A DNA stretch of 55,405 bases, taken from contig CACXGE010000153.1 in NCBI GenBank assembly GCA_902767135.1, positions 1-55,405 on the forward strand, read 5' to 3'. The position numbers and the translations under genes were made by a program. Position 1 is the first letter of the stretch. The number at the start of each line of letters is the position of its first letter. The DNA is from an uncultured Lachnospiraceae bacterium. GTDB taxonomy: Bacteria; Bacillota; Clostridia; Lachnospirales; Lachnospiraceae. Positions 27,475-36,528 of this stretch are shown here, one piece after another. The notes below the pieces were generated by a model. The model had not been told where the DNA came from. It was given only the letters and a program-made list of their open reading frames with translations, and did no database searches.

Positions 27475-28758
27475 CTATTCTTCCATAGCCTGTTCTAAAT
27501 CTGCGATAATATCATTCACGTTTTCAATACCTACGGACAAGCGGATTAAGTCTGGCTGTACTCCTGCCTCAATCAACTGTTCCTCTGTCATCTGTCTGTG
27601 GGTATGACTTGCGGGATGAAGAACACAGGTTCTTGCATCTGCTACATGGGTAACAATTGCTGCCAATTTCAAACGGTCCATAAATCTTTCTGCGGTAGCT
27701 CTGTCCCCTTTTAATCCAAAGGAAATAACCCCACAGGTACCATTTGGCATATATTTTTGCGCAAGGTGATAATATTTATTTCCTTCCAGTCCGGCATAGT
27801 TTACCCAGGCAACTTTAGGATTGTTTTCTAAATATTTCGCAACCGTTAATGCATTTTCACAATGTCTTGGCACCCTTAGATGGAGTGTTTCCAAGCCCAA
27901 ATTCAAAAGGAAGGAATTGTGTGGGGAAGGAATAGCACCTAAATCTCTCATTAACTGTGAGGTAAGTTTTGTAATGTATCCTAATTTCCCGAATTTTTCA
28001 GTGTAGATAATTCCGTGATAAGATTCATCCGGTTCTGTCAGACCTTTGAATTTATCCGGATATGCCTTCCAATCAAAATTACCACTGTCTACGATACAAC
28101 CACCTACACTGGTTGCATGTCCATCCATATATTTTGTGGTAGAATGGGTGACAATGTCAGCTCCCCATTCAAAGGGACGACAGTTGATAGGTGTTGCAAA
28201 AGTATTGTCCACAATCAATGGAACACCGTTATCATGGGCAAGTTTTGCAAATTTTTCAATATCCAGAATGGTTAGAGCCGGGTTTGCAATTGTTTCAGCA
28301 AAGACACAGCGGGTATTCTCCTGTACAGCCTTTTGTAACTCTTCTAACGGAGCATCCGGGTCTACGAAGGTTGCTTCAATGCCAAGCTTTTTCAGGGTAG
28401 TTCCAAACAAATTGAAGGTACCACCATAGAGAGCGGAAGAACACACAATATGGCTTCCAGCTTCACATATATTAAACACAGCATAAAAATTTGCAGCCTG
28501 ACCGGAAGAAGTAAGCATAGCTCCTACGCCACCTTCCAAACTACAGATTTTTGCAGCCACAGCATCATTTGTAGGATTTTGAAGACGTGTATAGAAATAT
28601 CCATCTTCTTCCAGGTCAAACAGTCTTCCCATCTGTGCACTGGAATCGTATTTGAAAGTTGTACTCTGATATATGGGAAGAACTCTTGCTTCTCCATTGG
28701 ATGGTTTATATCCTTCCTGTATACATTTTGTTTCCACACTATAATTTGTCTGACTCAT
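27475..28758 (-). CDS. metY: O-acetylhomoserine aminocarboxypropyltransferase (sulfhydrylase)
   Basis: 427 residues from the ATG at 28758, which follows AAAGGAGG; a longer in-frame stretch upstream overlaps the preceding gene. A Cys/Met metabolism PLP enzyme that makes homocysteine from O-acetylhomoserine and sulfide. The PLP lysine is in HSTTKYMDGHATSVGG (about 208), with FAETIANPALTILDIE and a C-terminal RLSVGIENVNDIIADL. Length and motifs fit the MetY rather than the shorter MetB/MetC branch. The zinc-ribbon CFI-box gene ends 11 bp upstream of its start, so the two are cotranscribed. Confidence 0.94.
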   Translation of the reverse strand: MSQTNYSVETKCIQEGYKPSNGEARVLPIYQSTTFKYDSSAQMGRLFDLEEDGYFYTRLQNPTNDAVAAKICSLEGGVGAMLTSSGQAANFYAVFNICEAGSHIVCSSALYGGTFNLFGTTLKKLGIEATFVDPDAPLEELQKAVQENTRCVFAETIANPALTILDIEKFAKLAHDNGVPLIVDNTFATPINCRPFEWGADIVTHSTTKYMDGHATSVGGCIVDSGNFDWKAYPDKFKGLTEPDESYHGIIYTEKFGKLGYITKLTSQLMRDLGAIPSPHNSFLLNLGLETLHLRVPRHCENALTVAKYLENNPKVAWVNYAGLEGNKYYHLAQKYMPNGTCGVISFGLKGDRATAERFMDRLKLAAIVTHVADARTCVLHPASHTHRQMTEEQLIEAGVQPDLIRLSVGIENVNDIIADLEQAMEE

Positions 28759-28769
28759 AGTATCCTCCT

Positions 28770-29705
28770 TTACGCCTGTTGAAGTAAAAATTTTTTCTCT
28801 AGTCCAAAGACCATGTCTGTATATAACACTTTGCATTCTTCCAATTTTTGGCTCTCTAAAAGTTTAATGCAGGGTTTTAAGTATTTATCATAAATTCCAT
28901 GATAGATTTCGCTGCTGTTTTCCGATTTATTGATACGTTTCACAATAGAAGGGGCAATATCGTAATAAGCATCCACCAAGGCCTCTCCTTCCTTTGTGGA
29001 GCGCAGGTAGTTATCCCGGTAATCCCGAAGAATGGTCAATTCATAACAATTATCATCTTTTCCAAGGCTTTCACAGACTGCTGTGGTGATATAACAGAGT
29101 TTTTTTCGAAAGCCTGAAATGATTTTTTCATAGGGATTGGCACTAATTTGGTATTTTGGAAAGGCTTCTTTCCAGCGTTCTACAATGGCTGAACACAGAT
29201 TGGTCATTGCCTGACCTTTATAGTGCAACATGGCTGGAAGCATATATACGCTTAGCAATACGTTATCATAAATCATGCGTTGTTCTCTTTCTGATTTTTC
29301 CTGCTGTGCTAAATGCATTTTCTCAGTTTCCACCAACTGGCATACCAAACGTTTTAAAAATCCCTCTTTATCTTCACTTGCCGCATATAATCTGTCAATT
29401 GCAAGATAATTTTTGTAATGTTTATGATAGTAAGACTGAAAAGCGGATTCATAAGTATCCTTTTGAAAGGATGCTACACCATCTGCAACCTGCAACATAG
29501 ATGGAAAACGCTCCAGCACTTCATTTAATTCCCCACAGTATTCTTCTTTGTTCATAATTTTCACAATGGTTTCCTCTTCAATTATTTTCATAACTTCTGG
29601 TATACTTACTTTCCCACCACAACCGTAACAGGTTGTTTGCTGTTTCTCGGTAGATAGGATTAACTTGCCCCTACATATGGGACAAACTCCCTCTGTAAAT
29701 ATCAT
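28770..29705 (-). CDS. Zinc-ribbon, CFI-box C-terminal protein of unknown function
   Basis: 311 residues, no signal peptide or membrane helix. The N-terminus has CPICRGK and CYGCGGK, two CxxC pairs that form a zinc ribbon. A helical region follows. A C-terminal stretch CYITTAVCESLGKDDNCYE (from about residue 205) matches the 'CFI-box' motif (C[FY]I[AT]TA) often found at the ends of otherwise unrelated bacterial proteins. I know of no biochemical role. It leads the operon with metY and has a promoter at 29761-29788. The pairing with a sulfur-handling enzyme hints at a cysteine or metal link but does not prove it. Confidence 0.7.
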   Translation of the reverse strand: MIFTEGVCPICRGKLILSTEKQQTTCYGCGGKVSIPEVMKIIEEETIVKIMNKEEYCGELNEVLERFPSMLQVADGVASFQKDTYESAFQSYYHKHYKNYLAIDRLYAASEDKEGFLKRLVCQLVETEKMHLAQQEKSEREQRMIYDNVLLSVYMLPAMLHYKGQAMTNLCSAIVERWKEAFPKYQISANPYEKIISGFRKKLCYITTAVCESLGKDDNCYELTILRDYRDNYLRSTKEGEALVDAYYDIAPSIVKRINKSENSSEIYHGIYDKYLKPCIKLLESQKLEECKVLYTDMVFGLEKKFLLQQA

Positions 29706-29760
29706 AAAACCACCTTTCTGTATCTTTCTTGCGTTTCCTGCTTGTTATCAAACTTTACAC

Positions 29761-29788
29761 ATTATATCACAGGTTAAAAAAAAAGCAA
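29761..29788 (-). promoter_or_regulatory. Promoter of the CFI-box/metY operon
   Basis: On the minus strand TTGCTT (29783-29788), a 16 bp spacer and a consensus TATAAT (29761-29766). No S-box, T-box or SAM-type riboswitch is visible in the short leader. Confidence 0.6.
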
Positions 29789-29871
29789 ATAAATTTTATC
29801 CATTTTGTTACAAAATATGAACATTTTATTAACTTTTTCTAGTTTTTTCCAGTTGTGAAACTATCTTATGA

Positions 29872-29908
29872 AAAACCTTCCTGACACTACAAGTATCAGG
29901 AAGGTTTT
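29872..29908 (-). terminator. Terminator of yebC
   Basis: AAAACCTTCCTGA (29872-29884) and TCAGGAAGGTTTT (29896-29908) form a 13 bp perfect stem. On the minus strand it is followed by TTTTT. It lies downstream of the yebC stop with a solo repeat between. Confidence 0.8.
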
Positions 29909-29922
29909 GGGTATGGTAGTTT

Positions 29923-29952
29923 GTATTTGTCCAGAAGCACTGAACAGATACG
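29923..29952 (-). repeat. Solo palindromic repeat, right-end type
   Basis: GTATTTGTCCAG and CTGAACAGATACG flank a 5-base loop. The right arm is identical to the right end of composite copy A; the left arm has two changes. It sits between the yebC stop and its terminator. Confidence 0.7.
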
Positions 29953-29980
29953 ATATTTGTTTTATGATTTTGAAAGCTTA

Positions 29981-30709
29981 TTATTCATCCCAGTTATGGT
30001 AAACCATCTGAACATCATCATCTTCGTCTAATAAGTCCAAAGTACGCTGAATATTTTTAATATCCTGTTCATCTGTTAATTCTACATAATTCTGTGGAAT
30101 CATTGTAACTTCAGCTTCTGCCATAGGGATACCGGCATCTTCTAATGCCTGGCGGACTACACTGAAATCCTCTGGTGCAGTAATGATTTCATAGCACTCT
30201 TCTTCTTCGGAGAAATCTTCCGCCCCTGCATCCAAAGCGGTCATCATTAATTCATCTGGATCTGTCTCATAATCTTCTTTTGCGATGATAATCTGTCCTT
30301 TTTTGTCAAACATATAAGATACACAGCCCTGTGTTCCAACATTACCATGACCTTTGGTAAATGCATTACGTACATTGGCAGCGGTACGGTTCTTATTGTC
30401 CGTGAGGGCATCTACGATAATAGCTGTCCCATTTGGTCCATAACCTTCATATGTAACTACTTCATAATTTACACTGTTGGCATCTCCGGCCGCTTTTTTT
30501 ATGCCTCGATCAATGGTGTCATTTGGCATATTGTTAGCCTTAGCCTTAGCAATGATATCGCGAAGTTTACTATTGTTGGCTGGGTCTGGCCCGCCTTCTT
30601 TTACAGCTACTGCAATTTCCCTACCGATGATGGTAAAGATTTTCCCCTTTGCAGCATCATTTTTTTCTTTTTTATGCTTAATATTTGCAAATTTTGAATG
30701 TCCTGACAT
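29981..30709 (-). CDS. yebC: YebC/PmpR family regulator
   Basis: 242 residues, full length. It begins [20 protein letters not shown], the family hallmark, followed by [20 protein letters not shown] and a C-terminal [19 protein letters not shown]. Members bind DNA, and some help ribosomes through polyproline stretches. The ATG at 30709 is preferred over the one at 30718 because AAAGG lies at the right distance for it. The gene has its own TTGCCA-N17-TAAAAT promoter and a terminator. Confidence 0.95.
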   Translation of the reverse strand: MSGHSKFANIKHKKEKNDAAKGKIFTIIGREIAVAVKEGGPDPANNSKLRDIIAKAKANNMPNDTIDRGIKKAAGDANSVNYEVVTYEGYGPNGTAIIVDALTDNKNRTAANVRNAFTKGHGNVGTQGCVSYMFDKKGQIIIAKEDYETDPDELMMTALDAGAEDFSEEEECYEIITAPEDFSVVRQALEDAGIPMAEAEVTMIPQNYVELTDEQDIKNIQRTLDLLDEDDDVQMVYHNWDE

Positions 30710-30777
30710 TTCATTCATCCTTTCCTATCTTAATCTTGTCTTTTGGTTTTTCTTGTTTTCTACAAAACGTAATTAAA

Positions 30778-30806
30778 ATTTTATCATGTGTTGCATCTCT
30801 TGGCAA
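30778..30806 (-). promoter_or_regulatory. Promoter of yebC
   Basis: On the minus strand TTGCCA (30801-30806) and TAAAAT (30778-30783) with a 17 bp spacer. Confidence 0.6.
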
Positions 30807-30822
30807 GTAGAAAGTTAAGTAT

Positions 30823-30845
30823 CAGTTTAGCCTATGGCTGAACTG
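30823..30845 (-). repeat. Palindromic repeat core that supplies the tlyC stop
   Basis: CAGTTTAGCC (30823-30832), TAT, GGCTGAACTG (30836-30845). The tips outside this core have diverged. The tlyC frame runs into it and ends at the TAG at 30832-30834. Confidence 0.7.
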
Positions 30846-31776
30846 CAATAGTTTCTTCTACTTCTTCCGGTAATTTGCGAACTCGGATACTTCCAATTTT
30901 TTTATTATCCATGGATAATACACAAAATTCATATCCCTGATATATTACCCTGCTGCTTTCAGACTCTTTGGGAATATGTTCTAATTTTGAAATCAATAAG
31001 CCGTTTAAAGTATCAAATTCTTCTGGAATCTGGATGTTTAAAGCTTCCTCCACGTCAGACAGCGTAGTCATCCCATCCATAATGAAAGCGTCCTCAGAAA
31101 TTTTCGTAATGTCAGTTTCTTCCTGGTCGTTTTCATCCATGATTTCACCTACGATTTCCTCCAAAATATCTTCTAACGTTACGATTCCTGACATTTGACC
31201 ATATTCATCAATTACAATTGACATTTGTTGTTTCTCATTCTGCATCTTTCGCAGAAGACTATGTATATTCTTGGTTTCAGGGACAAAGATACAAGGACGT
31301 ACCAGTTCGTCGATATCTTTCAAGGGAATGTGTCCGTATTTGCCCAATTTATGTATGAAAAAGGCATCTCTTACATGAATGATGCCTAAGATATTATCTG
31401 CATCTTCCAGATATACCGGATAACGGGATTTATTATCCTGCAACATAAAGTCTAAAGCTTCATCTAATGGCAATGCCCCGTCAAGGGCAACCACGTTGAT
31501 TCTGTGATGCATTACGTCCTGTGCCTCTTTGTCGCCAAGCTCAAAAATATTACTAATCATCTCAGCTTCGTTTGCCTCTAGAACTCCCTGCTCATGGCCC
31601 TCATTCACCATGGAAAGAATCTCCTCTTCTGTAACATCTTCCTCGTTGTACCTAATTCCTGTGCCAAAAATTTTATTTATTTTCTGAATCACAGACTTCA
31701 TTATTTTGTCTGAAGGTATGAAAAAACCTCCCGCAAAACATATCACTCCAGTGATAATACAGGGGTATATGCCCAT
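30832..31776 (-). CDS. TlyC/CorC-type CBS domain protein
   Basis: 314 residues. One N-terminal membrane segment replaces the four-helix DUF21/CNNM domain of longer relatives. It is followed by two CBS domains (about 70-190), with SRYPVYLEDADNILGIIHVR and MSIVIDEYGQMSGIVTLEDI, and the CorC_HlyC domain (about 205-300). These proteins relate to magnesium or cobalt export; the 'hemolysin' label is historical. GGAGAGGAG precedes the ATG. It is the last gene of the rex-alr-mazF operon. Its last residues TIAVQP come from a palindromic repeat, so the native C-terminus has probably been replaced. Confidence 0.85.
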   Translation of the reverse strand: MGIYPCIITGVICFAGGFFIPSDKIMKSVIQKINKIFGTGIRYNEEDVTEEEILSMVNEGHEQGVLEANEAEMISNIFELGDKEAQDVMHHRINVVALDGALPLDEALDFMLQDNKSRYPVYLEDADNILGIIHVRDAFFIHKLGKYGHIPLKDIDELVRPCIFVPETKNIHSLLRKMQNEKQQMSIVIDEYGQMSGIVTLEDILEEIVGEIMDENDQEETDITKISEDAFIMDGMTTLSDVEEALNIQIPEEFDTLNGLLISKLEHIPKESESSRVIYQGYEFCVLSMDNKKIGSIRVRKLPEEVEETIAVQP

Positions 31777-31799
31777 AAAAACTCCTCTCCGTATACCTT

Positions 31800-32144
31800 T
31801 TATGTATACAATTCCAAACTAACGTTTATTGCATTATTTACCTGATTTAATATATCGGCATCTAAATGACAAATCTTATCTCTTAATCTGGTTTTATCAA
31901 TCGTTCTTAACTGTTCCAGTAATATAACAGAATCTTTTACCATGTGATACTGACTTGCATTTAATTCCACATGGGTCGGCAATTTTGCCTTATTTAATTT
32001 TGAGGTAATTGCCGCACAAATTACTGTAGGACTATGACGATTTCCCACGTCATTTTGTATAATAAGTACCGGGCGGATGCCGCCTTGTTCCGAACCTACC
32101 ACAGGTCTTAAATCTGCATAATAAATATCTCCTCGATGTACCAT
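31800..32144 (-). CDS. MazF/PemK family endoribonuclease
   Basis: 114 residues, full length and close to B. subtilis Endo[21 protein letters not shown] with the catalytic Arg, [19 protein letters not shown], then LPTHVEL and LEQLRTIDK. MazF cleaves RNA at short motifs. In B. subtilis it is encoded as alr-antitoxin-toxin. Here alr is directly upstream, but the 104 bp between the genes has no antitoxin frame. tlyC starts 23 bp after its stop. It is either a solitary RNase under other control, or the antitoxin lies elsewhere. Confidence 0.93.
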   Translation of the reverse strand: MVHRGDIYYADLRPVVGSEQGGIRPVLIIQNDVGNRHSPTVICAAITSKLNKAKLPTHVELNASQYHMVKDSVILLEQLRTIDKTRLRDKICHLDADILNQVNNAINVSLELYT

Positions 32145-32248
32145 GAAATATCACTCTCCGAATAATTTTTTGAAATCTTAATATTCTTATTTTTCACAAT
32201 ATTCTTTAAGTGTATTCAAAATAATTTTGACAAAATACTACAACTATT

Positions 32249-33436
32249 TTATAGCCAGTGAATTTGGGTATCCGAATAGTAATCTTTGGTTGCGATAGTT
32301 TTTCCCTCCTCTATAAATTCCCTTGGAACTCTTTTTCCAATATCACATACCAGCTCATAATTAAACCGATGGGACAGACTGCCTAATTCTTCTGCTGTTA
32401 TGGTGTGTTCTCCATCCGTTCCAAGTAAGACCGCCTTATCTCCTACTCTCACATCTTGGATATCCGTAACATCCACCATCATCTGATCCATACAGACACG
32501 ACCGCAAATCTTTGCGTACTGTCCGTGAATTAAAACATATCCAACATTGGATAAACTTCTGGGATAACCGTCTCCATAGCCAACAGGAATGGTTGCTATT
32601 ACACGCTCTTCTTTGGAAATATAGGTGTGCCCGTAACTGATTCCTGTATCTTTTGGAACTTTTTTTATATGAATAATGTGGCTTTCCAGTGACATAACCG
32701 GTTTTACGGGTACAGTAGTTTTATCAATCTCATCCGATGGAAGCAACCCATATAATATAATACCTGCCCGCACCATATCTAAGTGTACGTTTGGCAAATC
32801 CGTAATACCTGCACTGTTAGAACAATGTTTCAATTTTAGAGCAATGCCAGCCTCCTCAATTTTTTTTGTGAAATCACAAAATAGTTCATACTGATTTTTG
32901 GCACTGGTTTTGTCATATTCATCCGCCTTGGCAAAATGGGTAAAAGCCCCCTCGATGATAACATTTGGAAGTGAGGCAATTTTTTTGATATCTTCTAAGG
33001 ATTCTTCCGTTGGAAGAAAACCGATTCGCCCCATACCGGTATCTAATTTCAAATGTATATATGCAGTCTGCTCCTTTTTCACCGCAACATCAGACAGTTC
33101 TTTTGCCATATCGTAAGAAAAGACTGCCATACGAACCTGGTCTTCTATCAGCATAGGAAAGGAATAAGAAAAAACTCCACCCAGAATCAGAATCTCTTTT
33201 TTCATTCCGGCTTTTCGAAGAATATCCGCCTCCTCTGCTGTTGCTACAGCGTAACCCCAGATTCTGTTGTCCTTTTCATAGTGATGTGCCAATGGGATTG
33301 CCCCATGGCCATATCCATCGGTCTTTATTACTGCTACAATCTTACTTTTTGGATCAATTCTTTTTTCAATTGCCGCCATGTTGGCATCCACAGCATCCAA
33401 ATCTATTTTTGCACACACTCTTTTATACTGTTCCAT
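32249..33436 (-). CDS. alr: Alanine racemase
   Basis: 395 residues. Converts L- to D-alanine for peptidoglycan. The PLP lysine is in VAVIKTDGYGHGA (about 38), the second catalytic Tyr is in ISYGHTYIS (about 272), and VGYGDGYPRSLSN and CGRVCMDQMMVDVT are family signatures. The start overlaps the end of nnr by 14 bases, so translation is coupled. The gene order nnr-alr-mazF is common in Firmicutes. Confidence 0.96.
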   Translation of the reverse strand: MEQYKRVCAKIDLDAVDANMAAIEKRIDPKSKIVAVIKTDGYGHGAIPLAHHYEKDNRIWGYAVATAEEADILRKAGMKKEILILGGVFSYSFPMLIEDQVRMAVFSYDMAKELSDVAVKKEQTAYIHLKLDTGMGRIGFLPTEESLEDIKKIASLPNVIIEGAFTHFAKADEYDKTSAKNQYELFCDFTKKIEEAGIALKLKHCSNSAGITDLPNVHLDMVRAGIILYGLLPSDEIDKTTVPVKPVMSLESHIIHIKKVPKDTGISYGHTYISKEERVIATIPVGYGDGYPRSLSNVGYVLIHGQYAKICGRVCMDQMMVDVTDIQDVRVGDKAVLLGTDGEHTITAEELGSLSHRFNYELVCDIGKRVPREFIEEGKTIATKDYYSDTQIHWL

Positions 33437-35036
33437 TCTGGTTTCCTCCTTGGTTTTCTTTCAGAATTATATATATTTTATTCATTATATGCTCAGCATT
33501 CATGGAGTAGTTCCCGTATTCTGCTGCTGCCTGTTCACCGGATAACCCATGCAAAAACACTCCCATGCAGGCCCCTTCATATAAATTCATTCCCTGACTG
33601 ATGAGTCCGGCAATGATTCCTGTCAACACATCGCCACTGCCACCACAGGCCATGCCATTGCAACCGGACAGATTTATATAAACTGGAAGAGTTTCTGCAT
33701 CTGTGCCAGAACACAATTCATCTGATGCAGCAACGATTGTCCTGTGATTTTTGGCTACCAAAACACAGTGATATCTGGATGCAAAATCTTTGGCAATTTC
33801 TTCATAGGAGTCAGATATGACTGACATTTCCTGATTGGTAAGTCTTGCCAGCTCTTTTAGGTGTGGGGTAAAAATCCATTGTTTTTGAGGCTGATGGACA
33901 TTCAGCCACTGGGGATGTTTGCTTATCAGGTTAATGGAATCTGCATCTATGATACATGGTTTATCACAGTGGGTTAATACGTATTCCACAATAGTTTCTG
34001 CCTGTTTATCCTGCCCCAGCCCGGGACCTAATATCACAACACTTGCCAGCTTTAGAGATTTTTGTAATTTTTCTTCTAAGCTTTCTTTTGATTCCTCAGT
34101 TTTGTAGGTAGTCAGTATCGCCTGGAATAATAGCTGTTGCAGAATTTCATGGTTGCATTCCGCAGAAAACAATTCTACCAAACCACAGCCGGCAGCGTAG
34201 GCAGCTCCACCAGATAGATAAGCGGCCCCTGCCATGTTACGGCTTCCTGCAATGCAGAGAACCCGGCCAAAAGTTCCTTTGTGTCCACTGTCTTTTCGCT
34301 TGGGAATTCTACAGATATCCCCTTTGTCATAAGTAAAATAATCGGGTATGAGGGTTTTGTTTTGAAGGGGGGCAGATGAAATACCAATATTTTTTACAAC
34401 TACCTCTCCAGAGTATTCCCTGCCTTCTCTGAGGAATATTCCTGGCTTTCCGTACTGAAAGGTAATGGTTTTATTCCCTTGCACGGCTGTGCCAAGTACC
34501 TTACCAGTGTCTGTGTGTATACCGCTTGGTATATCTATGGAATACACTTTTGCTTGTTTTTTGTATTGATTTATCTGTTCTATCGCCAGAGCGAACTCTC
34601 CGGTTACTTCTCTTTTTACACCGATTCCAAAGATTCCATCTATAACAATATTGTATGCGGTTTCCTGAAATCTGTGTAGTATTTTTATCTTTTGTTCCTT
34701 TGATGGTGTCACTTTTTTCTGTTGGTTCACTATGCGAAGTTGTTCTTTCATTCCCTGGGAAAATTTTTCTTCAGGGCCAATAAGATACAAATCTACATTG
34801 ACTTTCAGCTCTGCCAGTAACCGGGCTATGGCTACACAGTCTCCACCGTTGTTGCCAATCCCTGCAAAACATGCCACTTTTAGGTTTTTTAAGTCTGTAT
34901 CCTGGTAATCATTACATATCTGATCTACTACAGCTAAAGCTGCCCGTTCCATCAAAACCATAGAAGGAATTCCTAAGTTTTCTATAGAGTATCTGTCGCA
35001 ATCTGCCATGGTATGACTCTTCAAAATATACCTCAT
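33423..35036 (-). CDS. nnr: Bifunctional NAD(P)HX epimerase/dehydratase
   Basis: 537 residues. Repairs hydrated NADH and NADPH. The N-terminal YjeF_N epimerase domain (about 1-215) has ACFAGIGNNGGDCVAIARLL and VYSIDIPSGIHTDTG. The C-terminal ADP-dependent dehydratase (about 230-525, carbohydrate-kinase fold) has VVILGPGLGQD, WIFTPHLKELARL and NGMACGGSGDVLTGIIAGL with the catalytic Asp. GAGGTAG precedes the ATG. It follows the coiled-coil gene by 57 bp with a hairpin between, and overlaps alr. Confidence 0.94.
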   Translation of the reverse strand: MRYILKSHTMADCDRYSIENLGIPSMVLMERAALAVVDQICNDYQDTDLKNLKVACFAGIGNNGGDCVAIARLLAELKVNVDLYLIGPEEKFSQGMKEQLRIVNQQKKVTPSKEQKIKILHRFQETAYNIVIDGIFGIGVKREVTGEFALAIEQINQYKKQAKVYSIDIPSGIHTDTGKVLGTAVQGNKTITFQYGKPGIFLREGREYSGEVVVKNIGISSAPLQNKTLIPDYFTYDKGDICRIPKRKDSGHKGTFGRVLCIAGSRNMAGAAYLSGGAAYAAGCGLVELFSAECNHEILQQLLFQAILTTYKTEESKESLEEKLQKSLKLASVVILGPGLGQDKQAETIVEYVLTHCDKPCIIDADSINLISKHPQWLNVHQPQKQWIFTPHLKELARLTNQEMSVISDSYEEIAKDFASRYHCVLVAKNHRTIVAASDELCSGTDAETLPVYINLSGCNGMACGGSGDVLTGIIAGLISQGMNLYEGACMGVFLHGLSGEQAAAEYGNYSMNAEHIMNKIYIILKENQGGNQNGTV

Positions 35037-35070
35037 AAATCTACCTCTTCATTTTGAATAAGACATAAAA

Positions 35071-35092
35071 AAGCGTGTATATTCACACGCTT
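35071..35092 (-). terminator. Hairpin terminator or attenuator before nnr
   Basis: AAGCGTGT and ACACGCTT (35071-35078 with 35085-35092) form an 8 bp stem followed on the minus strand by TTTTATG. It starts 1 base after the coiled-coil gene stop. No separate nnr promoter is obvious, so it may only reduce read-through. Confidence 0.65.
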
Positions 35093-35093
35093 C

Positions 35094-35690
35094 CTATTTC
35101 TGTTCCTCTTCCAAATCAAATATTTCTATTACATCTGGTCCAAAAATATCATGCATGTAGGAATACATCATCTTGTTTCGAATTTCTTTGTCCTGTTTAC
35201 GCAAAACATTTTTCTTTAGCTCCACCCGCATCTGTGCAATCCATTGGGAAATTCTCTCGATTTCTTCTGCATTATCGTGCATTTCCCGGTAACAATATGC
35301 CATGGTTTCCAACAGCAATGCAGTATTCGCCTTTTTTCGTTCTTGGGGCAGGTCCAGAAGTTGATTTTCATAATCTTCAATTTTTTCATTTATCTCACGA
35401 ATCAATCGTTCGCTTTCACGCATCTTTTTACTGGAAGCATTAGAAGTTTCATGTATATTATTCATAATGCCATCCATAAGCTTTTTTTTCAGTTTCTTTA
35501 AGTCTTTAATATCTGTACGTAAGCTTCCCTCACGTTTGATACAATCATTTACCGCTACTTCCAATTCTGCAATATTCGCAGGCTTTTCCCCCATAGAAAA
35601 TAATTTATGCCACTTATGTTCCAATGGAAGTGGTGCAATTTTTTTCTCTTTTATATATGCTAAATACCTATCTCTTTCTTCGCCTGTCAT
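35094..35690 (-). CDS. Conserved-looking coiled-coil protein
   Basis: 198 residues, charged, rich in Glu and Lys, no signal or membrane helix. Heptad-like patterns span about residues 45-115, with SERLIREINEKIEDYENQLL in the middle. The start MTGEERDRYLAYIKEKKIAP and the C-terminal MMYSYMHDIFGPDVIEIFD are distinctive, but I cannot name a family. It is directly after rex (14 bp) with AGGGG before the ATG. The operon neighbours suggest a housekeeping role. Confidence 0.75.
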   Translation of the reverse strand: MTGEERDRYLAYIKEKKIAPLPLEHKWHKLFSMGEKPANIAELEVAVNDCIKREGSLRTDIKDLKKLKKKLMDGIMNNIHETSNASSKKMRESERLIREINEKIEDYENQLLDLPQERKKANTALLLETMAYCYREMHDNAEEIERISQWIAQMRVELKKNVLRKQDKEIRNKMMYSYMHDIFGPDVIEIFDLEEEQK

Positions 35691-35704
35691 TAGCTTGTCC
35701 CCTT

Positions 35705-36340
35705 TTATTTCAGTTTACAACTATTAATCTTATACGATAGTCTCATTAAACTCTCTGATAAATGTACGTTTTCTACCATAACATCTTTGGGCAAATTTAA
35801 ATCTGTATGTGCAAAATTCCAAATTGCCTTTATTCCACAACTGACCAACGTCTGAGCTACCTGAACAGCACCAGCTTTAGGAATTGCCATAGCAGCAATC
35901 TGGATATCATTCTCTTTTAAGTAGCTTTCCAGTTGGGAGATATCGTAAACAGGAATACCCCTTACTGTTGTCCCTCTTAATTCTTTTTTCTGATCAAACA
36001 TGGCTTTTGTAATGAATCCACGGGACTCAAAATTTCCATAGTTTGCCAGCGCCTGACCTAAATTGCCAGCGCCTATGATTATCATGTTATGACGTTTATC
36101 CAATCCTAAGATTTTACCTATTTCTTCATAAAGGAAGTTCACATTATAACCATAGCCCTGTTGACCAAAACCACCAAAATTGTTTAAATCCTGGCGAATC
36201 TGGGACGCAGTCACCTGCATTCTTTTGCTTAACTCTCCCGATGAAATTCTCTCTACACCACTGTCTTTTAATTCACCCAAATATCTGTAATATCTTGGAA
36301 GTCTTTTGATAACAGCCTTTGAGATTCCTTTTTCACCCAC
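35705..36340 (-). CDS. rex: Redox-sensing repressor Rex
   Basis: 211 residues. The N-terminal winged helix (about 1-80) with ISSGELSKRMQVTASQIRQD recognises DNA, and the Rossmann domain binds NADH or NAD (IIGAGNLGQALANYGNF, about 92). Rex releases DNA when the NADH/NAD ratio is high and thereby controls fermentation genes. It starts with GTG at 36340 after AAAGGAGG. The promoter is consensus. nfnAB and other redox genes in this genome are plausible targets, but I did not find a clear Rex operator in the window. Confidence 0.95.
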   Translation of the reverse strand: MGEKGISKAVIKRLPRYYRYLGELKDSGVERISSGELSKRMQVTASQIRQDLNNFGGFGQQGYGYNVNFLYEEIGKILGLDKRHNMIIIGAGNLGQALANYGNFESRGFITKAMFDQKKELRGTTVRGIPVYDISQLESYLKENDIQIAAMAIPKAGAVQVAQTLVSCGIKAIWNFAHTDLNLPKDVMVENVHLSESLMRLSYKINSCKLK

Positions 36341-36394
36341 TGTAACGCCTCCTTTTTTTACAATTATTTCTTGTAAAAAATATACTCTGTTTTT

Positions 36395-36423
36395 ATTATA
36401 TCGGAATGTTAAATTATTGTCAA
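36395..36423 (-). promoter_or_regulatory. Consensus promoter of the rex operon
   Basis: On the minus strand TTGACA (36418-36423), 17 bp, TATAAT (36395-36400). Exact consensus at both hexamers. It drives rex and probably the five following genes. Confidence 0.8.
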
Positions 36424-36452
36424 TAAAGGCGAAGAAGTTTCAAAAAAAGAAA

Positions 36453-36485
36453 GGTAACAGTTCAGCCATAGGCTAAACTGTTACC
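36453..36485 (-). repeat. Solo palindromic repeat, GTAACAG type
   Basis: GGTAACAGTTCAGCC, ATA, GGCTAAACTGTTACC. On the minus strand all 15 positions pair with one U-G. The inner 31 bases are identical to the copy at 54344-54374, so these are recent copies. It lies between the yqeY terminator and the rex promoter. Confidence 0.85.
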
Positions 36486-36494
36486 AAAAGAAAA

Positions 36495-36521
36495 GCCGGT
36501 GTATAACTGTATAACACCGGC
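36495..36521 (-). terminator. Terminator of yqeY
   Basis: GCCGGTGT (36495-36502) and ACACCGGC (36514-36521) pair; the minus strand continues with TTTTCTTTT. Confidence 0.8.
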
Positions 36522-36528
36522 CTTAGGT

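Noticed and set aside
31800..33436. alr-mazF as a complete toxin-antitoxin locus
   Set aside because: No antitoxin frame exists between the two genes.
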